Shown here: piece after piece, positions 28,679 to 35,807 of the stretch
Numbering within the stretch: the stretch's first letter is position 1
How the letters are laid out: each line of letters begins with the position of its first letter
Origin: Acidobacteriota bacterium
GTDB taxonomy: Bacteria > Acidobacteriota > Thermoanaerobaculia > Multivoradales > J023
Reading direction: 5' to 3'
Assembly: GCA_003697015.1 (NCBI GenBank)
Contig: RFGL01000017.1
Span: 1-49,949, forward strand
DNA length: 49,949 bases
Translations under genes and position numbers: made by a program
The notes under the pieces: generated by a model
What the model was told of the DNA's origin: nothing
Database searches by the model: none
Seen by the model: the letters and a program-made list of their open reading frames with translations, nothing else

Positions 28679-29706
28679 CGCAGTCCCTCGAGGGGCGCCG
28701 GATCCTGGCGTACGGCGGCCCGCAGCTCGTCGCGGGTGAGGGTGGCGGTGCCCATCTTCATCACCACCACGCCGCCGGCGTAGTTCGCCAGGCAGGCGGC
28801 TTCGAGCGGGGTCGCGCCGGCGGCGAGGGCGAGGGCGAAGGTGCCGATCACCGTATCGCCCGCACCGGTGACGTCGGCCACCTGATCGGTGCCGTGCACC
28901 GGCAGATGGCAGGCACCGGCGTCGGTGAAGAGGGCCATGCCGTCGCTGCCCTGGGTGATGAGCAGGAAGCCGACGCCGAGGCGGCGGCGCAGACTGTGGC
29001 CGGCGGCGTCGAGATTGCCGGCTTCAAGAGGGTGGCCGAGGAGGGCCTCGGCCTCCTCCGCGTTGGGGGTGGCGCCGTCGAGCTGGGGATAGGACGCCAG
29101 GCGGAAGCGGCTGTCGCCGAGCACGGCGCCGCCGCTGCCGAGCCGCCGGCGCAGCTCGGGCACCAGGGCGGGATCGACCGCGCCGTAGCCGTAGTCGCTG
29201 AGCACCGCCACCCGCAGCTCGCCGGGGTGGCGGTCGAGGAACGCCAGGAGACGCCGCCGCTCGTCGGCCGTCAGCTCCACCCGGTCCTCGACGTCGTAGC
29301 GCACGATCTGCTGCTTGCTGCCGTGGCGGGCGCCGCCGAGGATGCGGGTCTTGGTCGGGGTGCGGTAGCCGCCGCGCACCAGGATGCCGCCGGTGGCGAC
29401 GCCGCGGGCGGCGAGGGACTCGATCAGCGCCTCCCCCATGCGATCGTCGCCGACCACCCCGAGAGCCAGGGGACGACCGCCGAGGGCGACGACGTTGGCC
29501 ACCGCATTGGCGCCGCCGCCGGGGGCCAGGCGCTCGCCGTCGTAGCGCAGGATCAGGACCGGCGCCTCGCGGCTGATGCGCTTGGGGGTGCCGGTGATGA
29601 AGCGGTCGGCCACCAGGTCGACGAGCATCGCCACCGGCTGGCCGCCGATGGCGTCGATCAGCGCCAGCAGACGGGCGGTGGTCGGAGGGGCGAGATCGTG
29701 GCTCAT
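28663..29706 (-). CDS. rfaE1: PfkB-type heptose 7-phosphate kinase
   Basis: A 347-residue PfkB/ribokinase fold enzyme, corresponding to the N-terminal half of HldE. It shows the opening LVDLVADRFITG, GGGANAVANVVALGG (substrate-binding), SDYGYGAV, and the catalytic GAGDT motif (VTGAGDTVIGTFALAL). It phosphorylates heptose 7-phosphate to the 1,7-bisphosphate. It overlaps rfaE2 by 16 bases and the upstream HD-domain gene by 4. The phosphatase GmhB that acts between these steps is not seen in the window, so it must be elsewhere. Confidence 0.93.
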   Translation of the reverse strand: MSHDLAPPTTARLLALIDAIGGQPVAMLVDLVADRFITGTPKRISREAPVLILRYDGERLAPGGGANAVANVVALGGRPLALGVVGDDRMGEALIESLAARGVATGGILVRGGYRTPTKTRILGGARHGSKQQIVRYDVEDRVELTADERRRLLAFLDRHPGELRVAVLSDYGYGAVDPALVPELRRRLGSGGAVLGDSRFRLASYPQLDGATPNAEEAEALLGHPLEAGNLDAAGHSLRRRLGVGFLLITQGSDGMALFTDAGACHLPVHGTDQVADVTGAGDTVIGTFALALAAGATPLEAACLANYAGGVVVMKMGTATLTRDELRAAVRQDPAPLEGLRWAAS

Positions 29707-30257
29707 GAAGGGCGACGATCATAGCAGTCGAGAGCCGCGAGCAGCGCGCCGATGGAGGCGAAGCCGCCGTCGTCGAGGTCGGCGAGGGCGGCGCGCAGGT
29801 CGTCGAGGGAGCCGCTGCCCCAGCGCTCGTAGGCCATCACCTTGAGCCGCACCTGGAGCTCGTCACAACGCTTGACGAAGCGGGCCTCCGCCGTCTCCCC
29901 GGCCTGATATTCGGCGAACAGCTGCTGCGCGCCGTCGCCGAGGGGGGCCAGCAGCTCGGCGGCGATCGCCCTTTCGGCCCGGGCCTTCGCCCCCGCCGGC
30001 CAGTAGCGCGCCGCGGTGCGCGGCAGATCGCCGGTCCTGACCTCCACCAGGTCGTGCACCAGGGCCAGGGCCACCGCCCGGCCGCCGTCGACCTCGGGCT
30101 CGCGCGCGGCGAGCGCCCAGACCAGGAAGGCGAGGTGGAAGCTGTGCTCGCTGACGCTCTCCGGCCGGTCGACGCCGCGCAGGGCATAGCCGCTGCGCGG
30201 CACCCGATCGAGGGCCTGGAGCTCCAACAGCAGGTCGAGCAGGGCGCCGTCGTCCAT
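29703..30257 (-). CDS. HD-domain hydrolase, YfbR/HDDC2-like
   Basis: A 184-residue HD-superfamily phosphohydrolase. The metal-site motifs are SVSEHSFHLAF (first His), LVHDLVE (the HD pair), and a later FVKRCDELQ segment supplying the distal Asp. Family members hydrolyse deoxynucleoside monophosphates. Its ATG is 101 bases divergent from moaB. The stop overlaps the start of rfaE1, so it leads the heptose operon. A role in LPS precursor dephosphorylation is conceivable because GmhB is missing here, but nothing in the sequence shows this; nucleotide cleansing is the more usual role. Confidence 0.88.
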   Translation of the reverse strand: MDDGALLDLLLELQALDRVPRSGYALRGVDRPESVSEHSFHLAFLVWALAAREPEVDGGRAVALALVHDLVEVRTGDLPRTAARYWPAGAKARAERAIAAELLAPLGDGAQQLFAEYQAGETAEARFVKRCDELQVRLKVMAYERWGSGSLDDLRAALADLDDGGFASIGALLAALDCYDRRPS

Positions 30258-30358
30258 GGGCGGAGCGTATCGCGACCGCGGCGCTCACCCGCTTTCGACG
30301 TGACCCCGATCGATCATCAGCTCGCGCCCCTGCCGGGCGGCTGTGGCAAGATGAGGCG

Positions 30359-30871
30359 ATGACCGGATCGGCGGAAGAGCACCGGCGGGCGGCGCGGCGG
30401 CAGGTGGCGGACTGTGCGGTGCTGACGATCAGCGACAGCCGCACGCCGGAGACCGACGGCGGCGGCGACCTGATCGAGGCGGCGCTGACCGCGGCCGGCC
30501 ATCGGGTGGTCGAGCGGCGCCTGGTCAAGGACGAGCCACGGCGGATCGAGGCGCTGCTGCGCCGCTGGATCGACGGCGGCACGGTGCAGCTGGTGGTGAC
30601 CACCGGCGGCACCGGCCTGTCGCGCCGCGACGCCACCTACGAGGTGGTGGCCGGCCTGCTCGACAAGACCCTCGACGGCTTCGGCGAGCTCTTCCGCATG
30701 CTCAGCTACCAGCAGGTGGGCGCCGCCGCCATGCTCAGCCGCGCCGTCGCCGGCCTCGCCGGCGAGACCCTGATCTTCACCCTCCCCGGCTCCCCCAACG
30801 CCGTCCGCCTGGCCCTCGACAAGCTGATCGTCCCCGAGCTGAGCCACCTCCTGTGGGAGCGCCGGCGCTGA
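30359..30871 (+). CDS. moaB: MoaB/Mog family molybdopterin biosynthesis protein
   Basis: A 170-residue protein with the MoCF fold. It shows the opening CAVLTISDSRTPETD, VVTTGGTGLSRRD (TGGTG loop), and a C-terminal FTLPGSPNAV motif, all characteristic. MoaB/MogA-type proteins adenylylate molybdopterin before molybdate insertion. No other molybdenum cofactor gene is in the window. The next gene starts 28 bases downstream on the same strand. Confidence 0.95.
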   Translation: MTGSAEEHRRAARRQVADCAVLTISDSRTPETDGGGDLIEAALTAAGHRVVERRLVKDEPRRIEALLRRWIDGGTVQLVVTTGGTGLSRRDATYEVVAGLLDKTLDGFGELFRMLSYQQVGAAAMLSRAVAGLAGETLIFTLPGSPNAVRLALDKLIVPELSHLLWERRR

Positions 30872-30884
30872 TTCTGCGGCGGCG

Positions 30885-30893
30885 TGTTACACT
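30885..30893 (+). promoter_or_regulatory. Extended -10 element just before the cNMP-binding gene
   Basis: TG-T-TACACT ends six bases before the ATG at 30900, with no -35 and no Shine-Dalgarno. If used, transcription would begin at or next to the start codon, giving a leaderless mRNA. Confidence 0.35.
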
Positions 30894-30899
30894 CGATCG

Positions 30900-31358
30900 A
30901 TGGCCGAGTTGACCCGGATTGAGAGGGTCGTCTTCCTGCGCGGAGTCGACCTCTTCACCTATACCAGCGCCGAGCAGCTGGTGCGGATCGCCGAGATCGC
31001 GCGCCAGGAGCGTTTCGCTCCGGGGGAGACGATCTTCGATCGCAACACCCCGCCCGACGCGCTCTTTGCCGTGGTCGAGGGACGGGTGACCCTCGCCGGC
31101 GAAGCCGGGCGGGTACGGCGGGTCGGGCCGAAGGAGACCTTCGGCGTGGAGGAGATCCTGAGCGATCGACTGCGCGGCGAACGGGCGCGGGCGGAGCAGG
31201 AGACGTCGGTTCTGGTGCTCGAGGCCGAAGACTTCTTCGACCTGCTGTCCAACAACATCGAGATCGTCAAGGCGCTCTTCCGCCGGCTGTTGCGGCCGGC
31301 GGCAGAGGTGCCGGAGGTGGCGCCGCCTGCCGCGGTGCCGGCGGGGGTGCGGGCATGA
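30900..31358 (+). CDS. Cyclic-nucleotide-binding domain protein
   Basis: A 152-residue protein consisting of a single Crp/PKA-type cNMP-binding beta-roll (about 10-130): FLRGVDLFTYTSAEQL, ARQERFAPGETIFDRN, FAVVEGRVTL and FGVEEILSDRLRGERA in the phosphate-binding cassette position. It has no HTH domain, so it is a stand-alone sensor or regulatory subunit. It ends in a Pro/Ala tail. The last four bases overlap the start of the secreted phosphatase gene (ATGA). The Gly/Arg signature of a high-affinity cAMP site is not clear, so the ligand is unknown. Confidence 0.88.
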   Translation: MAELTRIERVVFLRGVDLFTYTSAEQLVRIAEIARQERFAPGETIFDRNTPPDALFAVVEGRVTLAGEAGRVRRVGPKETFGVEEILSDRLRGERARAEQETSVLVLEAEDFFDLLSNNIEIVKALFRRLLRPAAEVPEVAPPAAVPAGVRA

Positions 31359-32584
31359 AGGCGACGACGCCGAGGTGGAGATGGTGGCTGGCGGCCCTGC
31401 TGCTGCTGGCGGCGGATCGGGCGACCGCCGGGGTGGTGGAGATCGACGGCGTGGGGGATCGCCGGGTGGTCGCCGTCGGCGACGTCCACGGCGCCTTCGA
31501 CGCGCTGGCGTCGATCCTGCGCCAGGCGCGGCTGATCGACGAAGATCGGCGCTGGATCGGCGGCGACGCGATCCTGGTGCAGACCGGCGATCTGCTCGAC
31601 CGCGGGCACCGCGTCCTGCGGGTGCTCGACCTGATGATGGAGCTCGAGGAGCAGGCCGCCGCCGCCGGCGGCCGGGTGATCGTGCTGCTCGGCAACCACG
31701 AGTTGATGAATCTCCTCGGCGACCTGCGCGACGTCAATCCGGAGGTCTTCGCCCGCCTGGCCGACGGCCGCTCCGAGCCCCGTCGTCTCGCCCTCTGCCA
31801 GCGTCTCTTCGAGGCCCGGAAGCGCGCCGCCAAGGCGCGGGGGGAAAAGGCCCGCCGGCCGACGCGGGCGGAGCGCGAGGAGTGCCTGAACGCCCATCCG
31901 CCGGGCCTGATCGAGTACTGGCGCGCCCTGGGGCCCGAAGGCCGCTACGGCCGCTGGCTGCGGCAGCTGCCGGCGGTGGCGCGCATCGGCGACCTGCTGC
32001 TGGTGCACGGCGGCATCGCCCCCTCCTTCGCCGACTGGCAGCCGGAGGCCGTCGACCGCCAGGTGCACCGCGAGCTCGCCGCCTTCGACGACGCCAAACG
32101 CATTCTCCTCGACCGGCGCCTGGTGGTGGAGACCGCCGACCTCGGGGAGCTGCGCCGGGTGGTCCGCGAGCTCCTCGCTCAGCCGCCGGCCGAGGGCGTC
32201 GAGATGGCGCCGCTGCCGGCCTCGCTGGGCGCCGTCATGGAAGCCGAGGAATGGCTCGCCCTGCGCGCCGACAGCCCCCTGTGGTTCCGCGGCTACACCC
32301 GCTGGAGCGACGAGGAGGGGAGGGCCAACCTGTCGTCGATCCTCGCCGGGCAGGGGGTCTCCCGCGTCGTCGTCGGCCACACCCCGGAGCAGGCCCACCG
32401 CATCCGCCCGCGCTTCGACGGCCGCGTCTTCCTGATCGACACCGGCATGCTGCAGACGGTCTACCGCGGCGAGCCCGCCGCCCTCGAGGTCCACCGCGGG
32501 CAGTTCAAGGCCATCTACCTCGGCCTGGAAGAAGTCCTCACCGCCGCCGGCCCCACCCTGCCGGTGGTCGCCGCCCAGGACTGA
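31355..32584 (+). CDS. Secreted PPP-family metallophosphatase
   Basis: A 409-residue protein with a signal peptide (WRWWLAALLLLAADRATAG) followed by a PPP/calcineurin phosphoesterase domain: GDVHG (42-46), GDLLDRG (78-84), GNHE (113-116), LLVHGGI and VVGHTPE. These match the bacterial Shewanella-like (Shelp) protein phosphatase group. It should act in the periplasm on phosphoprotein or other phosphoesters. It is translationally coupled to the cNMP-binding protein. Long shadow frames overlap it in frame 1, but this frame has the intact motifs. Confidence 0.88.
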   Translation: MKATTPRWRWWLAALLLLAADRATAGVVEIDGVGDRRVVAVGDVHGAFDALASILRQARLIDEDRRWIGGDAILVQTGDLLDRGHRVLRVLDLMMELEEQAAAAGGRVIVLLGNHELMNLLGDLRDVNPEVFARLADGRSEPRRLALCQRLFEARKRAAKARGEKARRPTRAEREECLNAHPPGLIEYWRALGPEGRYGRWLRQLPAVARIGDLLLVHGGIAPSFADWQPEAVDRQVHRELAAFDDAKRILLDRRLVVETADLGELRRVVRELLAQPPAEGVEMAPLPASLGAVMEAEEWLALRADSPLWFRGYTRWSDEEGRANLSSILAGQGVSRVVVGHTPEQAHRIRPRFDGRVFLIDTGMLQTVYRGEPAALEVHRGQFKAIYLGLEEVLTAAGPTLPVVAAQD

Positions 32585-32598
32585 GACCGAGCTTCCCC

Positions 32599-32723
32599 CC
32601 TTCGGTGAGCGTCCCGGCGGTAACGCCGCGGGGCCTTCGGACGCCTGTATCCAGCAGACGACAAGGTCTGAGGGGCTGGAGCGGGTCCGGTCCGACAGAC
32701 GATCCCCGCCTTCCGGGGATCGT
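32599..32723 (+). promoter_or_regulatory. Structured leader before the secreted beta-helix gene
   Basis: The 152 bases between the phosphatase and the beta-helix gene fold readily: an outer 6-bp stem (32609-32614 with 32639-32644) around a CGGCG/CGCCG hairpin; a CCAGC/GCTGG stem (32651-32655 with 32675-32679) enclosing AGAC/GTCT; and a perfect 10-bp hairpin (32699-32708 with 32714-32723) directly abutting the GGAGG Shine-Dalgarno. I cannot match it to a known riboswitch class. It could equally contain the terminator of the upstream gene. Confidence 0.5.
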
Positions 32724-32736
32724 GGAGGGACTCGTC

Positions 32737-35700
32737 ATGAGAACGGCCTCTTGTCAACCCCGTCTTCGTCAACCCCGTCTTTCCCCCATCCGAACGCCGG
32801 TCTTGTTCGCGACGCTGCTGGTGCCGCTGCTCGCCGCGATGCTCGCCGGGCGCGCCTCGGCCCAGGGCTTCGCCGAGGAATTCTCCTCCGCCACCCTCGA
32901 TCCCGCCTGGCAGGTGGTCGAGTACGGAGGGCCGTTCCCGCGGGTGCACGGCCTCACCGCCGCGGCCAACCGCTTCTCCTTGACCGACAACCCCGGCCAC
33001 CTGCGCTACCTGGTCGAACCGATGACCCACCACGACGGCTTCGTCAACGGCTTCCAGACCACCTTCGGCGAGCACAGCTGCTGCAATCACGACCCCGGTC
33101 TCGAGCTGCGACGGGTGGTCAGCGGCGAGAACTGGCGCTTCGAGGCCAAGGCGAGCTACTTCATGCCGTTCTCGAACGGCCGCGGCCTGATCATCCGCAT
33201 CTACTTCGGCGACGGCTCGCCCGGCACCGTCTACGCCCAGTTCGGCCGCCATCGCGACGGCCCCTTCCCCCCTGGAACCCCGGAAGGCCCCGGCGCCATT
33301 GCGCTGCTCCTCTTCGAGAAGACCGGGCCCCGGGCCAACGACCACGTGGCGCTCGAGCAGGTGCTGGTCGACCGCAATGCCGCCGAGACGTACTTCTTCC
33401 GTCTCGAGCGCAGCGGCGGCCTGCTCGAGGCTTCCTGGAGCTTCGACGGCACGACCTGGAACCTGGGCTACAGCCATGACCTCGGGAGCTCCATCGCCGG
33501 CGTCGACCAGCATCTGGTGCTGGCCGGCCAGAGCTGGTTCACGCCGGCGGGTTCCTTCGCCGATTACGACTACCTGCGCCTGACGGCGACCAGCGCAGCG
33601 ACGGTGGTCACCAATACCAACGACAGCGGCCCCGGATCGTTGCGCCAGGCGCTGCTCGACGCCAACGCCGATCTATCGACGCCGGACGTCATCACCTTCA
33701 ACATCCCGACCAGCGATCCGGGCTTCGACGGCACGACGTTCACCATCCAGCCGCTGTCCGAGCTGCCCGTCGTGCGCCAGTCGACGGTGGTCGACGGCAC
33801 CAGCCAGACCGCGTTTACCGGCGACACCAATCCCTTCGGGCCCGAGATCGTGCTCAACGGCGACCTGCAGCCGTCGGGCAACGGCCTCCTGATCAGCGGC
33901 GACGGCAACCGCATCGAGAGCCTGGTGCTGAACGGCTTCCCCGGCCTGGCCACCGGCGTGGTGCGCAACGTCGACCCGGTGTCGACCGACAACGCGATCG
34001 TCGGCTGCTACGTCGGCACCGACGCCACCGGCACCGTCGCGGTGGCCAACGGTTCGGGGGTCTTCATCGGCGGCTTCGGCTCGGCCTTCGCCCAGGCGCA
34101 GCGCAATCGGGTCGAGGGCAATCTGATCTCCGGCAACCTCGGCGACGCCTTCAGTACCTGCGACGCCGCCGACGGCCTGATCCTCAACAACCGCATCGGC
34201 ACCGACCGCACCGGCACCCTGCCCCTGGGCAACGGCGGACACGGCATCGCCTTCGTCTGCGCCGGCTCGCCGCGCAACCGGGTGGAGGGCAACGTCATCG
34301 CCTGGAACGGCGGCGACGGCATCAGCGATCAGCCCGACTACCGCTTCGGCGTCGCCTTCACCGCCGGCGGCCACCAGGGCAACCTCATCCGCGGCAATTC
34401 CATCCACTCGAACGGCGGCCTCGCCATCGACCTGATCCCGCCCCCCTTCCCGCCCACCGATGCGCCGTCGACGCCGACCCCGAACGATCCCTGCGACGGC
34501 GACGCCGGCGGCAATCTGCTGCAGAACTTCCCCGACCTCACCCGCGCCGAGATCGCCGGCGGCAGCACGGTGATCGAGGGCGTCCTCGACAGCGCCCCGG
34601 GCGCCACCTACACGGTCGAGCTCTTCGCCAACGCCGCGGCCGACCCGTCCGGCTTCGGCGAGGCGGAGACGCCCCTCGGCACGGTGACGGTGACCACCGG
34701 CGCTTCGTGCCTCGGCAGCTTCAGCTTCGTCCACCCGGCGCCGCTCGCCGCCGGCAGCTTCGTCACCGCCACCGCCACCGACGCGGCGGGCAATACGTCG
34801 GAGCTCTCGCCCCCCGTCCAGGTCGCCGGCGGCAACCGGCCGCCGGTGGCCGACGCCGGCGCCGACCGCACGGTGGCCGCCGGCGCCGGCTGCCAGGCGG
34901 CGGTGACCCTCGACGGCAGCGGCTCCTCCGACCCGGACGGCGACCCGCTGAGCTTCGCCTGGAGCGGCCCCTTCGGCAGCGCCGGCGGCGCGACGCCCAC
35001 CGTCGCCTTGCCCCTCGGCAGTCACGCCATCCGCCTCGAGGTCAGCGACGGCCAGGCGAGCGCCAGCGACGAGGTGGTGATCACCGTCGTCGACCGGACG
35101 GCGCCGGTCCTGAGCGGCGTGCCCGGCCCGATCGTCGCCGAATGCGCCGCCCCCGGCGGCACCGCCGTCGCCGTGCCTGCACCCAGCGCCACCGACGACT
35201 GCGACGGCGCGGTAGCGGTGAGCAGCGACGCCCCGGCGCTCTTCCCCCTCGGCTCGACCACCGTCACCTTCACCGCCGCCGACGGCGCCGGCAACGCGGC
35301 CAGCGCCGCGACCACGGTGAGCGTCGTCGATACGACGCCGCCGGCGATCGCCACCGTCGTCGCCGACCCGCCGTTGCTGTGGCCGCCGAACCACAAGCTG
35401 CGGCCGGTATCGCTCATCGCCGTCGCCACCGACGCTTGCGACGGCGGCGACGCCAGCTGCCGCGTCGTCGGGGTGAGCAGCTTCGAGCTCCCCCGGCGAG
35501 ACGACGACAGCGACAGCGACAGCGACGACAGCGACAGCGACAGCGACAGCGACGACAGCGACGACGGCGGCAGGCCCGATTGGGTGATCACCGGCCCGCT
35601 CACCGTCGACCTGCGCGCCGAGCGCGCCGGCAACGGCGGCGGCCGCCGCTACCTCATCGAGGTGGCGTGCACCGACGCCGCCGGCAATTCGGCCACCGCC

Positions 35701-35748
35701 GAGGCCGCCGTCGACGTGCCCCACGACCGGGGGCGCGGCCGGAAGTAG
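32737..35748 (+). CDS. Secreted parallel beta-helix protein with PKD, HYR and Asp-Ser repeats
   Basis: A 1003-residue protein with a signal peptide ending near ASAQG. Domains in order: a concanavalin-like fold (about 45-285); TNTNDSGPGSLRQALLDAN at about 287, typical of the start of CSLREA-type beta-helices; a right-handed parallel beta-helix to about 620 (NRVEGNLISGN, NRIGTD, GNSIHSNGG rungs); a PKD-like domain (SGSSDPDGDPLSFAWSG); an HYR-like domain; then PLLWPPNHKLRPV near 877; a 22-residue Asp-Ser run and a final beta domain. GGAGG lies eight bases before the ATG. Likely a surface or extracellular protein, possibly calcium-binding or polysaccharide-interacting. A convergent terminator follows. 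Confidence 0.85.
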   Translation: MRTASCQPRLRQPRLSPIRTPVLFATLLVPLLAAMLAGRASAQGFAEEFSSATLDPAWQVVEYGGPFPRVHGLTAAANRFSLTDNPGHLRYLVEPMTHHDGFVNGFQTTFGEHSCCNHDPGLELRRVVSGENWRFEAKASYFMPFSNGRGLIIRIYFGDGSPGTVYAQFGRHRDGPFPPGTPEGPGAIALLLFEKTGPRANDHVALEQVLVDRNAAETYFFRLERSGGLLEASWSFDGTTWNLGYSHDLGSSIAGVDQHLVLAGQSWFTPAGSFADYDYLRLTATSAATVVTNTNDSGPGSLRQALLDANADLSTPDVITFNIPTSDPGFDGTTFTIQPLSELPVVRQSTVVDGTSQTAFTGDTNPFGPEIVLNGDLQPSGNGLLISGDGNRIESLVLNGFPGLATGVVRNVDPVSTDNAIVGCYVGTDATGTVAVANGSGVFIGGFGSAFAQAQRNRVEGNLISGNLGDAFSTCDAADGLILNNRIGTDRTGTLPLGNGGHGIAFVCAGSPRNRVEGNVIAWNGGDGISDQPDYRFGVAFTAGGHQGNLIRGNSIHSNGGLAIDLIPPPFPPTDAPSTPTPNDPCDGDAGGNLLQNFPDLTRAEIAGGSTVIEGVLDSAPGATYTVELFANAAADPSGFGEAETPLGTVTVTTGASCLGSFSFVHPAPLAAGSFVTATATDAAGNTSELSPPVQVAGGNRPPVADAGADRTVAAGAGCQAAVTLDGSGSSDPDGDPLSFAWSGPFGSAGGATPTVALPLGSHAIRLEVSDGQASASDEVVITVVDRTAPVLSGVPGPIVAECAAPGGTAVAVPAPSATDDCDGAVAVSSDAPALFPLGSTTVTFTAADGAGNAASAATTVSVVDTTPPAIATVVADPPLLWPPNHKLRPVSLIAVATDACDGGDASCRVVGVSSFELPRRDDDSDSDSDDSDSDSDSDDSDDGGRPDWVITGPLTVDLRAERAGNGGGRRYLIEVACTDAAGNSATAEAAVDVPHDRGRGRK
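35500..35565 (+). repeat. Asp-Ser coding repeat (gacagc units)
   Basis: Sixty-six bases of gac and agc codons with occasional doubled gac, encoding 22 residues of only Asp and Ser. The short unit is prone to length change by slippage. It resembles the acidic calcium-binding spacer repeats of some surface proteins. Confidence 0.9.
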
Positions 35749-35765
35749 CTCCCCGCCTTCGTCCC

Positions 35766-35798
35766 GCCCGGCACGGCGGCGGTCGCGCCGTGCCGGGC
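35766..35798. terminator. Bidirectional terminator hairpin
   Basis: A perfect 13-bp GC-rich stem (35766-35778 with 35786-35798) around a 7-base loop, placed between the convergent beta-helix gene (+) and the sulfatase-like gene (-). There is no long T-run. Confidence 0.75.
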
Positions 35799-35807
35799 TC
35801 GTCGTCT

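Noticed and set aside
35500-35565. CRISPR or simple non-coding microsatellite
   Set aside because: The run is in the reading frame and encodes Asp-Ser inside a secreted protein.
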